DNA from: Rhizobium johnstonii 3841
GTDB taxonomy: Bacteria; Pseudomonadota; Alphaproteobacteria; Rhizobiales; Rhizobiaceae
Direction: 5' to 3'
DNA length: 64,000 nt
Assembly: GCF_000009265.1 (NCBI RefSeq)
Contig: NC_008379.1
Location: 62,001-126,000, forward strand
Shown: piece by piece, positions 8,762-17,628 of the stretch
Layout of the letters: each line of letters begins with the position of its first letter
Numbering within the stretch: position 1 is the stretch's first letter
Notes under the pieces: model-generated
Databases searched by the model: none
What the model saw: the letters and a program-made list of their open reading frames with translations, nothing else
What the model was told of the DNA's origin: nothing
Translations under genes and position numbers: made by a program

Positions 8762-9253
8762 ATGCCCAAGCCGGATCACGACATGATGGATATTCGAATG
8801 GCAACGCCCGACGAGGACGAGATCCTGGTGGGGCACTATCTGAAGATCTGGGACAGCTACGGCACACCACCAGAACACTACAGGCCGGATGCGGCGGCGC
8901 AGATCTTGTCTTTCATCAGAAGCGGTCGCGAAGAGCGCCGCCTGGCCTCGTTCCTTGCCATCATCGACGGTGACATTGCCGGTTCCGCCTCCTGCCAGCT
9001 GCACCGATCGCCCTTTCCGGAGGTCATCCGGCCGGAACAGCGGCTGCACGGTTACATCTGGTCCGTCTATGTTGCCGACGCCTTCCGCCGGCGCGGCATC
9101 GCACTGGCGTTGACCAACAAGGCTGTCGACTATCTGAAATCGATCGGCTGCACCACCGCCGTCATTCATGCCTCGGATCCAGGCGAACCCGTCTATCGCA
9201 CCGCTGGGTTCGAACTGGCGAAGGAAATGCGCCTGAAGTTTTCGGCGGAGTAG
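8762..9253 (+). CDS. GNAT family N-acetyltransferase
   Basis: 163 residues with the GNAT core: motif A around WSVYVADAFRRRGIALALTN, where RRRGIA is the acetyl-CoA pyrophosphate loop (R/Q-x-x-G-x-A), and motif B ending YRTAGFELAKEMRLKF. ATG at 8762 or 8783/8786 are all possible; none has a decisive ribosome site. Substrate unknown. It is convergent with the LysR gene; a 14-bp palindrome CCGGCGATCGCCGG (9257-9270) separates them and may help termination. Confidence 0.85.
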   Translation: MPKPDHDMMDIRMATPDEDEILVGHYLKIWDSYGTPPEHYRPDAAAQILSFIRSGREERRLASFLAIIDGDIAGSASCQLHRSPFPEVIRPEQRLHGYIWSVYVADAFRRRGIALALTNKAVDYLKSIGCTTAVIHASDPGEPVYRTAGFELAKEMRLKFSAE

Positions 9254-9285
9254 CGACCGGCGATCGCCGGAGCCCAGCTTTCCGC

Positions 9286-10215
9286 CTACGCTTTCGCTCG
9301 GCCGGGTGCGATAAAAGTAGCGATCGTCGCCTTGTCATGGCCGGCCTCGCGCAGGAAGCGGCTTGCGAATTCGATGGCAGGGCTTCTCAGGGCCTCGTCC
9401 GGTCTAATCAGGTGAAAGGCCACATGGTAATCGAGCGTCCGCTCCGACACCGCCACGACGCGCCCGGTGGCCAGCGCGGCATCCGACAGCGGCGGCCGCG
9501 CGAGCGCTATCCCGAGGCCCTGGGCGCAGGCATCGATCACTAGATTGTAGTCCTCGAAGCGCCGATCGTGGCCGCGCGGTATATAGTCGACGCCCTCACG
9601 AGAGAGCCAACGCCGCCAGCCTTCAATATTCGAATCGTGCAGGATCGGCAGATCGAGCAGCGCCAAGGCATCGGAGCGTTGCCCGAGCCGCTCCGCCAGC
9701 GCCGGGGCGGCGATCGGAAACGATTTCTCCTGCCAGAGCGGCAGGGCGCGCACGCCGGCCCATGGTCCCTTGCCGCAGCGAATGGCAAGATCCGTGCCTT
9801 CGCCGAAATCGGCCAGCCGGTGCTCAAGCGTCAGCTCGACATGCAGCTCGTTTCCTTCAAGCTTCGGCAGGCGTTGAAACAGCCATAGAGAGGCGACAGA
9901 GGGCGTCACCGAAAGGCGCACCACCGCCTTGTTGCGGCGAGGCAGCCAGCGTTCGCCGCTATTGCCGAGTAGCGTAAGCGCTTCTTCCGCCCGCGCGAAA
10001 AACCGCATGCCTTCCGGCGTCAGGCGCACGCCGCGGGCTTCGCGCGCAAACAGGCGAACGCCCATCCAGCGCTCCAGCCGTGAAACCTGGCGCGACACTG
10101 CGCCGTGGGTGATGCCGCTTTCCGCAGCGGCAGCCGAAAACGATCCCAGCCGCGCGGCGCGGGCAAAGGTCTCGAGCGTATCGAGCGGCGGAAGCACTGG
10201 TGAGCTGTGAACCAT
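9286..10215 (-). CDS. LysR-family transcriptional regulator (GcvA-like)
   Basis: 309 residues. The N-terminal winged HTH has LETFARAARLGSFSAAAAES and AVSRQVSRLE; the C-terminal effector domain begins near VVRLSVTPSVASLWL. The architecture resembles GcvA/AmpR-type LysR proteins. It is divergent from the EamA exporter gene across about 85 bp and so is the likely regulator of that exporter and of itself. ATG 10215 is preferred over GTG 10221. Effector unknown. Confidence 0.9.
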   Translation of the reverse strand: MVHSSPVLPPLDTLETFARAARLGSFSAAAAESGITHGAVSRQVSRLERWMGVRLFAREARGVRLTPEGMRFFARAEEALTLLGNSGERWLPRRNKAVVRLSVTPSVASLWLFQRLPKLEGNELHVELTLEHRLADFGEGTDLAIRCGKGPWAGVRALPLWQEKSFPIAAPALAERLGQRSDALALLDLPILHDSNIEGWRRWLSREGVDYIPRGHDRRFEDYNLVIDACAQGLGIALARPPLSDAALATGRVVAVSERTLDYHVAFHLIRPDEALRSPAIEFASRFLREAGHDKATIATFIAPGRAKA

Positions 10216-10299
10216 ACGCACATTTGATCATCGATTGCGATGCTTTTCAAGCACGCATCGAAGGCCTAATCACTGTCGCAGCAACATATGGAGGCGAAA

Positions 10300-11205
10300 A
10301 TGAGCATGGCGGCAAGCGCACCGATTTCGACGAAACAGCAAGGCGGGTTCGATCTGGTGGCCTTTGCGGCGATCGTCGTCACCATCCTTTCCTGGGCTTC
10401 CTCCTTCGTGGTGATCCGCATCTGTCTCGGGCCGCTGACGCCGATCGAACTGGCGACGGCGCGCTATGTGGCAGCCGGCGCCATCGCCCTCGTCTATCTC
10501 GTCATCTATCGGCCGATGCCGGAAAAACGCGATTTTTTCCGCCTCTCCGTTGCCGCCGTGCTCTTCATCGCCGCCTATGCGGTTCTGTTGAACACCGGCG
10601 AGCAGACCGTTGCGGCAGGACCGGCGAGCTTCATCATCAACACCATGCCCGTCTTCACCGCCCTCATTGCCACATTCGCGCTCGGCGAGCGCTTCGGCCG
10701 CTGGGGCTGGGTGGGCACCGCGGTTTCCTTCGGCGGCGTGGCGTTGATTGCGGTCGCTTCCGACGGCGGCTTCAAGCTCGATCCGAATGCCGTCCTCATC
10801 CTCGGCGCAGCGCTCTGCTCGGCGATCGCCAGCGTGCTGCAGAAGCCGCTGCTCGGACGGCTGCCGGCGCTTGCCGTCACTGCATGGATCCTGCTCATCG
10901 GTTCCGTGCCGCTGTTTCCGGCCGTCCCGGCGACCATCCAGGCGCTGGCCGCCGCACCGGCGGAGGTGAACTGGGGCGTTGCCTATCTCGTTATCTTTCC
11001 GACCGCGATCGGCTACCTCACCTGGGCGATCGCCCTGAAGCGGCTGACGGCCGCCCGTGCCTCGAATTTCCTCTACGGCGTTCCCCCGGTCGCCACGCTG
11101 ATCGGGTTCGTCTGGCTGGGCGAAACGCCGACGGCGCTCGGCGCGGTCGGTGGCGTCATGGCAATCCTCGGCGTGCTCGTCGTCAACCTGATGCGGAAGC
11201 GGTAG
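10300..11205 (+). CDS. EamA/DMT-family exporter
   Basis: 301 residues, ten predicted TM helices in two EamA repeats (first ILSWASSFVVIRICLGPLTP, second starting near VLILGAALCSAIASVLQKPL). DMT/EamA proteins export small metabolites such as amino acids. ATG 10300 follows GGAGG at 10290-10294; ATG 10288 would overlap that site. It is divergent from a LysR gene, which probably controls it. Substrate unknown. Confidence 0.9.
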   Translation: MSMAASAPISTKQQGGFDLVAFAAIVVTILSWASSFVVIRICLGPLTPIELATARYVAAGAIALVYLVIYRPMPEKRDFFRLSVAAVLFIAAYAVLLNTGEQTVAAGPASFIINTMPVFTALIATFALGERFGRWGWVGTAVSFGGVALIAVASDGGFKLDPNAVLILGAALCSAIASVLQKPLLGRLPALAVTAWILLIGSVPLFPAVPATIQALAAAPAEVNWGVAYLVIFPTAIGYLTWAIALKRLTAARASNFLYGVPPVATLIGFVWLGETPTALGAVGGVMAILGVLVVNLMRKR

Positions 11206-11262
11206 CGCCGAATTCAGGCCGTGAAGGCGGCCTGGTAACAGTTAGGCATTGCGCCGCCGTTC

Positions 11263-11290
11263 GCTTTCTTTAAAACGAAAGCAGATCGAA
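11263..11290 (-). promoter_or_regulatory. Candidate GlpR operator upstream of glpR
   Basis: On the minus strand TTCG occurs at 11290-11287 and again at 11279-11276, 11 bp apart; the second sits in TTTCGTTTTAAA (11280-11269), 11/12 identical to a stretch upstream of glpD (12117-12128). An inverted repeat GCTTTC/GAAAGC (11263-11268, 11277-11282) overlaps it. TTCG-rich sites are usual for DeoR-family repressors; autoregulation by GlpR is the inference. Confidence 0.5.
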
Positions 11291-11302
11291 AGGCGCACGC
11301 TC

Positions 11303-12076
11303 ATGTTCTTGACCGACCGGCAAACTGAAATCGTGGCGATTGCGAAATCGAGCGGCAGGGTGCTGGTCGAGGAGCTCGCCTCCCGCTTTTCGGTGACGCC
11401 GCAGACGATCCGCAAGGACCTGAACGATCTCTGCGATGCGCAGGTGCTGACGCGCATCCATGGCGGCGCCACATTCCCGAGCGGGACGGAGAACGTCAAA
11501 TACGAAGCGCGCCGCCAGATCGCCGCTTCCGAGAAACAGGCGATCGGCATTGCCGCGGTCGAGCTGATCCCGAGCGGTGCCTCGCTTTTCATCAATATCG
11601 GAACGACGACCGAGGCGGTGGGCGAGGCGCTTGCCGACCATCACGAGCTGATGGTGATCACCAACAATATCAACGTTGCCAATAGGTTGCGACTTTTCCC
11701 GGCAATCGAGGTGGTCATTGCCGGCGGGGTCGTGCGTGGTTCGGACGGCGGGATCGTCGGCGAGGCGGCCGTCGATTTCATCCGCCAGTTCAAGGTCGAT
11801 TACGCCGTGATCGGCGCGTCGGCGATCGATACCGACGGCGCGCTTCTCGACTATGATTTTCGCGAAGTGAAGGTCGCCCAGGCCATCATCGCCAATGCCA
11901 GACATGTCATTCTCGTTGCCGATTCGACGAAATTCGAACGCACCGCACCGGTCAGGATCGGCCAGCTTACCCAAGTTCATACCTTCATCACCGATCATTG
12001 TCCGGTGCCGTCGATCCGCAATCTCTGCCTCGAAAACAATGTGAAATTAATCGAAACCAACGGCAGATCTCGCTAG
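11303..12076 (+). CDS. glpR: DeoR-family repressor of glycerol genes
   Basis: 257 residues. The N-terminal DeoR HTH (LTDRQTEIVAIAKSSGRVLV, then FSVTPQTIRKDLNDLC) is followed by the sugar-phosphate-sensing domain with IFINIGTT-like segment SLFINIGTTTEAVGEAL and the C-terminal DFREVKVAQAIIANARHVIL. The family responds to phosphorylated sugars, glycerol-3-phosphate in GlpR. It directly precedes glpD in the glycerol locus. ATG 11303 has CGAAAGGCG upstream; earlier in-frame starts would overlap the operator. Confidence 0.92.
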   Translation: MFLTDRQTEIVAIAKSSGRVLVEELASRFSVTPQTIRKDLNDLCDAQVLTRIHGGATFPSGTENVKYEARRQIAASEKQAIGIAAVELIPSGASLFINIGTTTEAVGEALADHHELMVITNNINVANRLRLFPAIEVVIAGGVVRGSDGGIVGEAAVDFIRQFKVDYAVIGASAIDTDGALLDYDFREVKVAQAIIANARHVILVADSTKFERTAPVRIGQLTQVHTFITDHCPVPSIRNLCLENNVKLIETNGRSR

Positions 12077-12093
12077 ACATCGATCCTCACAAA

Positions 12094-12129
12094 CATTCGT
12101 TTGACATTCGTATTCCTTTCGTTTTAACT
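12094..12129 (+). promoter_or_regulatory. glpD promoter with 11-bp-phased TTCG repeats
   Basis: Three direct repeats of 11 bp: CATTCGTTTGA (12094), CATTCGTATTC (12105), CTTTCGTTTTA (12116), placing TTCG exactly every 11 bases. A sigma70-like promoter TTGACA (12101-12106), 17-bp spacer, TTAACT (12124-12129) is embedded in them. Binding of GlpR here would block RNA polymerase. The repeats are directly visible; the protein assignment is inference from position and the DeoR family's TTCG preference. Confidence 0.65.
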
Positions 12130-12195
12130 GGTGTTACTTTCGCAATTGCGCAAGTTTTGTGCGATGCGAAATCGACGGCGGGCTCGGAGGGGGAA

Positions 12196-13710
12196 TTGGG
12201 CCGAAATATTCACGACATATTCGTCATCGGTGGCGGGATCAACGGCTGCGGCATTGCGCGCGATGCTGTCGGGCGCGGTTATTCGGTGGCGCTGGCGGAA
12301 ATGAAAGATTTCGCCTCGGGTACCTCGTCGGGCGCCACCAAGCTGATCCATGGCGGCCTGCGTTATCTCGAGCATTACGAGTTCCGCCTGGTGCGTGAAT
12401 CGCTGATGGAGCGCGAGATCCTCTGGGCGATGGCGCCGCACATCATCTGGCCGCTGCGTTTCGTACTGCCCTACCACAAAGGCGGCATCCGCCCGGCCTG
12501 GCTGATCCGGCTTGGCCTCTTCCTTTACGATCATCTCGGCGGTCGCAAGCTGCTGCCGCCGACAGCCGTGCTCGACATGCGCCGCGATCCGGCCGGCAAG
12601 CCGCTGAAGGCGCTGTTTTCCAAGGCCTTCGAATATTCCGACGGCTGGGTCGACGATGCCCGTATGGTGGTGCTGAACGCCCGCGATGCCGCCGACAAGG
12701 GCGCGCTGATCATGCCGCGCACCAAGGTGGTGTCGGCAAGGCGCGAGAATGGCCTGTGGCATATTGAGACCACCGATACCGTCACCGGTCGCAATGACAG
12801 CCATCAGGCCCGCATGCTGGTCAATGCCGCCGGTCCTTGGGTCGACCATGTCATCCGTTCCGCCTTCGGCCAGAACGAAGCCCATCATGTCCGCCTCGTC
12901 CAAGGCAGCCATATCGTCGTGAAGAAGAAATTCGACGATGCGAGAGCCTATTTCTTCCAGAATCCCGACAACCGCATCATCTTCGCCATCCCCTACGAGG
13001 GCGACTTCACCCTGATCGGCACCACCGACCGCGACTACACCGCCGATCCCCGGGATGTCCGGATCTCCGAGGAGGAGACCGTCTATCTTTGCAATGCGGC
13101 GTCTGAATATTTCAAGGAGCCGGTCAGGCCGGAGGATATCGTCTGGACCTATTCGGCGGTCAGGCCGCTTTATGACGACGGCGCCTCAAAGGCGCAGGAG
13201 GCGACGCGCGACTATGTGCTGAAGCTGGAAGGTGAAGGTGACGCCGCGCCGCTGCTCAACGTTTTCGGGGGCAAGCTCACCACCTATCGCCGGCTTTCCG
13301 AACATGCGCTGGAGAAGATCGGTGCTGCGATCGGCGCCAAGGGTGCCCCGTGGACGGCCAAAAGCCATCTGCCGGGCGGCGATTTCCCGGTCCGCGGTTA
13401 CGAGGCACAGGTTGACAAGCTGAGGCGGCGTTATTCGTTCCTCGCCGATCCGCTTGCCCGCCGCCTGGTGCGCCGCTACGGCACCAAGGCGGAGCTGTTG
13501 CTTGGCAATGCCAGCGGCATCGACGATCTCGGACGGCTGTTCGGCGGCGATCTCTACGAGGCAGAGGTCACCTATCTCGTCGAACATGAATGGGCCCGGC
13601 ACGCCGAAGACGTGCTGTGGAGGAGAACAAAGGATGGTCTGCGCCTTTCGAAGGAGCAGGCCCAGTCACTGGAGGAGTACATGGCTGCCATGCCGGCGAT
13701 GGCCGGGTAG
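12196..13710 (+). CDS. glpD: Glycerol-3-phosphate dehydrogenase (FAD, aerobic type)
   Basis: Oxidises sn-glycerol-3-phosphate to DHAP, passing electrons to quinone at the inner membrane. The N-terminal FAD-binding motif is DIFVIGGGINGCGIARDA; family blocks include GTSSGATKLIHGGLRYLEHY, VNAAGPWVDHV and GGKLTTYRRLSE. The start is probably TTG 12196, because GGAGGGGG (12186-12193) lies just upstream and no in-frame ATG or GTG fits between 11998 and there. That gives 504 residues, close to E. coli GlpD at 501. It is the first gene of the glp operon behind the TTCG-repeat promoter. Confidence 0.93.
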   Translation: MGRNIHDIFVIGGGINGCGIARDAVGRGYSVALAEMKDFASGTSSGATKLIHGGLRYLEHYEFRLVRESLMEREILWAMAPHIIWPLRFVLPYHKGGIRPAWLIRLGLFLYDHLGGRKLLPPTAVLDMRRDPAGKPLKALFSKAFEYSDGWVDDARMVVLNARDAADKGALIMPRTKVVSARRENGLWHIETTDTVTGRNDSHQARMLVNAAGPWVDHVIRSAFGQNEAHHVRLVQGSHIVVKKKFDDARAYFFQNPDNRIIFAIPYEGDFTLIGTTDRDYTADPRDVRISEEETVYLCNAASEYFKEPVRPEDIVWTYSAVRPLYDDGASKAQEATRDYVLKLEGEGDAAPLLNVFGGKLTTYRRLSEHALEKIGAAIGAKGAPWTAKSHLPGGDFPVRGYEAQVDKLRRRYSFLADPLARRLVRRYGTKAELLLGNASGIDDLGRLFGGDLYEAEVTYLVEHEWARHAEDVLWRRTKDGLRLSKEQAQSLEEYMAAMPAMAG

Positions 13711-13751
13711 GAGCCATGTGGTCCCCGCTGCGTGGAGGCACGGGAATCGGA

Positions 13752-14828
13752 ATGCTGGAACTGCGAAACGCCGCCAAGATGGTGGGCGCGGACTATCATA
13801 TCTATCCGACCGATCTGGTTCTCGAGCGGGGCACGCTGAATGTTCTGCTCGGGCCGACGCTCGCGGGTAAAACGTCGCTGATGCGGCTGATGGCGGGGCT
13901 TGACCGTCCCACAGGCGGCTCCATCCATTTCGACGGCACTGACGTCACCGGCATGCCGGTACAGAAGCGCAACGTCGCCATGGTCTACCAGCAGTTCATC
14001 AACTATCCGGCGCTGACCGTCTACAACAACATCGCCTCGCCGATGCGCATATCGGGCAAGGATGCTGCCACGATCGACCGTGAGGTGCGCAAGGCGGCCG
14101 AGCTTCTGAAGCTCACGCCCTATCTCGACCGCACCCCGCTCAATCTGTCCGGCGGCCAGCAGCAGCGCACGGCGCTCGCGCGCGCACTCGTCAAGAATGC
14201 CAGCCTCGTGCTGATGGACGAGCCGCTCGCCAATCTCGATTACAAGCTGCGCGAGGAACTGCGCGAGGAACTGCCGAAGATCTTTGCCCAATCCGGCGCG
14301 ATCTTCGTCTATGCGACGACCGAGCCTTCCGAGGCGCTCCTGCTTGGCGGCAACACGGCAACGCTGAACCAGGGCCGGGTGACCCAGTTCGGGCCGACGA
14401 TCGAGGTTTATCGCCGACCCGTAAATCTCGCCACCGCCGGCATTTTCGCCGATCCGCCGCTGAACACCCTCGACGTCACGAAGTCAGGCAACGTGTTCAC
14501 GCGTCCGAGCGGGGTCACGATTCCGGTTCCCTCGCATCTGGCCGTCGTGCCGGATGGTCCCGTCACTATCGCCTTTCACCCGCATCATCTCGGCCTTGCG
14601 CCGCAGACCGGCGATGCGGCCCGCCTGCAGGCGCGCACGCTGGTTTCCGAGATCACCGGCTCCGAGAGCTTCGTTCACCTGGAATATGACGGTGTACGTT
14701 GGGTGATGCTGGCGCATGGCATTCACGACATCGATCCCGACATGGAGGTCGAAGCTTTTCTCGACACCCGCCACCTGATGGCCTTCGGCAGCGACGGCCG
14801 CGCCATCGCTGCGGCCGGAAAGGTATAG
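13752..14828 (+). CDS. glpS: Glycerol ABC importer ATPase subunit 1
   Basis: Cytosolic nucleotide-binding subunit, 358 residues, of the rhizobial glycerol importer GlpSTPQUV. Walker A is GPTLAGKT (34-41), Q-loop VYQQF, signature LSGGQ (132-136, intact), Walker B VLMDEP (D156, E157). The H-loop position reads VYATTEPSEA, with Thr190 where the switch His is expected. The C-terminal half is a TOBE-like domain as in MalK/UgpC. The partner GlpT shows the opposite pattern. ATG 13752 matches the family's usual N-terminus; ATG 13716 with GGAG only 3 bp upstream is an alternative. Confidence 0.92.
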   Translation: MLELRNAAKMVGADYHIYPTDLVLERGTLNVLLGPTLAGKTSLMRLMAGLDRPTGGSIHFDGTDVTGMPVQKRNVAMVYQQFINYPALTVYNNIASPMRISGKDAATIDREVRKAAELLKLTPYLDRTPLNLSGGQQQRTALARALVKNASLVLMDEPLANLDYKLREELREELPKIFAQSGAIFVYATTEPSEALLLGGNTATLNQGRVTQFGPTIEVYRRPVNLATAGIFADPPLNTLDVTKSGNVFTRPSGVTIPVPSHLAVVPDGPVTIAFHPHHLGLAPQTGDAARLQARTLVSEITGSESFVHLEYDGVRWVMLAHGIHDIDPDMEVEAFLDTRHLMAFGSDGRAIAAAGKV

Positions 14829-14837
14829 GAGAGCACA

Positions 14838-15908
14838 ATGGCACGCATCACGCTCGACCATATCCGCCACGCCTACGGCGCCAATCCGAAGTCCGACAAG
14901 GATTATTCGCTGAAGGAAGTCGACCACGAATGGAACGATGGCGGCGCCTATGCGCTGCTCGGCCCCTCCGGCTGCGGCAAGACCACGCTGCTCAACATCA
15001 TCTCGGGCCTGCTGCAGCCCTCGCATGGCCGCATCCTGTTCGACGGCAAGGATGTCACGAACCTTTCGACGCAGAGCCGCAACATCGCACAGGTGTTCCA
15101 GTTTCCCGTGATCTACGACACGATGACCGTCTACGACAATCTCGCCTTTCCCTTGCGCAACCGCGGTGTGGCCGAGGCGGACGTCGACCGGCGTGTCCGC
15201 GACATCCTCGAAATGATCGACCTTGCCAGTTGGGCCAGGCGCAAGGCGCAGGGCCTGACCGCCGACCAGAAGCAGAAGATCTCGCTCGGCCGCGGCCTGG
15301 TGCGCAACGACGTCAACGCCATCCTGTTCGACGAGCCGCTGACCGTCATCGATCCGCATATGAAATGGGTGCTGCGCTCGCAGCTGAAGCGGCTGCACAA
15401 GCAGTTCGGCTTCACCATGGTCTATGTCACCCACGACCAGACCGAGGCGCTGACCTTCGCCGAAAAGGTCGTCGTCATGTATGACGGCCAGATCGTCCAG
15501 ATCGGCACGCCGGCCGAGCTCTTCGAGCGGCCGAGCCATACTTTCGTCGGTTATTTCATCGGTTCGCCGGGTATGAATTTCATGCCGGCCAGGATCGAGG
15601 GCAGCACTGTTAAGGTCGGAGATGAGACCCTGACGCTGGAATACGCGCCGAAGACGTCAGGCACGGCCAAAACCGAACTCGGCATCCGTCCCGAATTCAT
15701 TCGCCTCGGACGGGAGGGCATGCCGATCACGATCAGCAAGGTCGAGGATATCGGCCGGCAAAAGATCGTGCGCGCCCGCTTTGCCGATCAGCCGATCGCC
15801 ATCGTCGTGCCTGAAGACGCCGACATTCCCGCGGACGCCCGTGTCACCTTCGATCCGTCCGCCATCAGCATCTACGCCGACAGTTGGCGTGTCGGCAGGG
15901 AGGCCTGA
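14838..15908 (+). CDS. glpT: Glycerol ABC importer ATPase subunit 2
   Basis: Second NBD of the glycerol importer, 356 residues; this GlpT is unrelated to E. coli glycerol-3-phosphate permease. Walker A GPSGCGKTT (42-50) and H-loop [10 protein letters not shown] (His199) are canonical, as is Walker B ILFDEP (D165, E166). The signature, however, is LTADQ (140-144) instead of LSGGQ. A TOBE-like C-terminal domain follows. It starts 9 bp after glpS with AGGAGAG upstream. In a heterodimer with GlpS only one composite ATP site would have all consensus parts. Confidence 0.92.
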   Translation: MARITLDHIRHAYGANPKSDKDYSLKEVDHEWNDGGAYALLGPSGCGKTTLLNIISGLLQPSHGRILFDGKDVTNLSTQSRNIAQVFQFPVIYDTMTVYDNLAFPLRNRGVAEADVDRRVRDILEMIDLASWARRKAQGLTADQKQKISLGRGLVRNDVNAILFDEPLTVIDPHMKWVLRSQLKRLHKQFGFTMVYVTHDQTEALTFAEKVVVMYDGQIVQIGTPAELFERPSHTFVGYFIGSPGMNFMPARIEGSTVKVGDETLTLEYAPKTSGTAKTELGIRPEFIRLGREGMPITISKVEDIGRQKIVRARFADQPIAIVVPEDADIPADARVTFDPSAISIYADSWRVGREA

Positions 15909-15911
15909 GCC

Positions 15912-16778
15912 ATGCAGAAGACGTGGAATAACAAAGCCTGGTTTCTGGTCCTGCCGGTGCTGCTGCTCGTGGCGTTTTCGGCCGTCATCCCGCTGATGAC
16001 CGTCGTCAACTATTCGGTGCAGGATACGTTCGGCAACAACGAGTTCTTCTGGGCCGGTACCGATTGGTTCGTCCAGACCCTGCATTCCGACCGCTTTTGG
16101 GAATCGCTGCAGCGCAATCTGCTGTTCTCCTTCATCATCCTGGCGCTGGAGATTCCGCTTGGCATCTTCATCGCGCTCAACATGCCGAAATCAGGACCGG
16201 GTGTTCCCGTCTGCCTGGTGCTGATGGCGCTGCCGCTGCTCATTCCGTGGAATGTCGTCGGCACCATCTGGCAGGTTTTCGGACGCGTCGATATCGGACT
16301 GCTCGGCCACACCCTCGAAGCGATCGGCCTCGACTACAATTATGTCCGCGATCCCATCGATGCCTGGGTGACCGTCATCGTCATGGACGTCTGGCATTGG
16401 ACGAGCCTCGTCGTGCTGCTCTGCTATGCCGGCCTCGTCTCGATCCCCGACGCCTATTATCAGGCCGCCAAGATCGACGGTGCCTCGCGCTGGTCCGTCT
16501 TCCGCTACATCCAGCTGCCGAAGATGAAGCGGGTGCTGCTGATTGCCGTGCTGCTGCGCTTCATGGACAGTTTCATGATCTATACCGAGCCTTTCGTCGT
16601 CACCGGCGGCGGGCCTGGCAACTCGACGACCTTCCTCTCCATCGACCTCGTGAAGATGGCCGTCGGCCAGTTTGATCTTGGCCCGGCGGCGGCGATGTCG
16701 ATCATCTACTTCCTCATCATCCTGCTGCTCTCATGGGTGTTCTACACCGTGATGACCAGCAGCGATGAGAACGGCTAA
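15912..16778 (+). CDS. glpP: Glycerol ABC importer permease 1
   Basis: 288-residue inner-membrane permease of the MalF/UgpA class with six TM segments. The EAA coupling loop is visible as YYQAAKIDGASRWSVFRYIQ, which contacts the ATPase. The first TM is FLVLPVLLLVAFSAVIPL. It starts 3 bp after glpT, so translation is probably coupled. Assignment follows the conserved order of the R. leguminosarum glycerol locus. Confidence 0.92.
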   Translation: MQKTWNNKAWFLVLPVLLLVAFSAVIPLMTVVNYSVQDTFGNNEFFWAGTDWFVQTLHSDRFWESLQRNLLFSFIILALEIPLGIFIALNMPKSGPGVPVCLVLMALPLLIPWNVVGTIWQVFGRVDIGLLGHTLEAIGLDYNYVRDPIDAWVTVIVMDVWHWTSLVVLLCYAGLVSIPDAYYQAAKIDGASRWSVFRYIQLPKMKRVLLIAVLLRFMDSFMIYTEPFVVTGGGPGNSTTFLSIDLVKMAVGQFDLGPAAAMSIIYFLIILLLSWVFYTVMTSSDENG

Positions 16779-16793
16779 AAGGGAGGGCGAGAT

Positions 16794-17615
16794 ATGAGCA
16801 ACAAATACAAACCTGCAGGCAGCCTTTCCTGGCTCGTTCCGACCATCTACATCATCTTCCTGATCCTGCCGATCTACTGGCTCATCAATATGAGCTTCAA
16901 GGAGAATTCCGAGATCACCGGCGCCTTCTCGCTCTGGCCGACGAACCCGACGCTGCGCAACTACACGGTCATCTTTACCGATCCGTCCTGGTACAACGGC
17001 TATATCAACTCGATCATCTACGTGGTGATGAACACGGTGATCTCGGTCGCGGCGGCGCTGCCGGCAGCCTACGCCTTCTCGCGCTACCGCTTCCTCGGCG
17101 ACAAGCACCTGTTCTTCTGGTTGCTGACCAACCGCATGGCGCCGCCGGCGGTCTTCGCGCTGCCGTTCTTCCAGCTCTATTCGGCCTTCGGCCTGATCGA
17201 CACGCATATCGCCGTGGCGCTTGCCCACTGCCTGTTCAACGTGCCGCTCGCCGTCTGGATCCTCGAAGGTTTCATGTCCGGTGTGCCGAAGGAGATCGAC
17301 GAAACCGCCTATATCGACGGTTATTCCTTCCCGCGTTTCTTCATCAAGATCTTCATTCCGTTGATCGCCAGCGGCGTCGGTGTCGCGGGCTTCTTCTGCT
17401 TCATGTTTTCGTGGGTCGAGCTGCTGCTGGCCCGCACGCTGACGACGACGGCGGCAAAGCCGATCTCGGCGATCATGACGCGAACGGTCTCCGCCTCGGG
17501 CATGGACTGGGGCGTGCTGGCGGCTGCCGGCGTGCTCACCATCATTCCGGGCGCGCTCGTCATCTATTTCGTCCGCAACTACATCGCCAAGGGCTTCGCG
17601 CTCGGGCGCGTTTGA
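16794..17615 (+). CDS. glpQ: Glycerol ABC importer permease 2
   Basis: 273-residue MalG/UgpE-class permease with six TM helices and an EAA-like loop EIDETAYIDGYSFPRFFIKI. It is preceded by AAAAGGGAGGGCGAG, a strong ribosome site. With GlpP it forms the transmembrane channel. The name follows the rhizobial glp locus and must not be confused with GlpQ glycerophosphodiesterase. Confidence 0.92.
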   Translation: MSNKYKPAGSLSWLVPTIYIIFLILPIYWLINMSFKENSEITGAFSLWPTNPTLRNYTVIFTDPSWYNGYINSIIYVVMNTVISVAAALPAAYAFSRYRFLGDKHLFFWLLTNRMAPPAVFALPFFQLYSAFGLIDTHIAVALAHCLFNVPLAVWILEGFMSGVPKEIDETAYIDGYSFPRFFIKIFIPLIASGVGVAGFFCFMFSWVELLLARTLTTTAAKPISAIMTRTVSASGMDWGVLAAAGVLTIIPGALVIYFVRNYIAKGFALGRV

Positions 17616-17628
17616 GGAGGAGACGGTC

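Noticed and set aside
9257..9270. CCGGCGATCGCCGG palindrome as an operator
   Set aside because: It lies between convergent stops, where a weak terminator or chance GC palindrome is likelier.
16794..17615. Reading GlpQ and GlpT here as glycerophosphodiesterase and G3P antiporter
   Set aside because: The sequences are an ABC permease and an ABC ATPase; the names follow the rhizobial glycerol locus.
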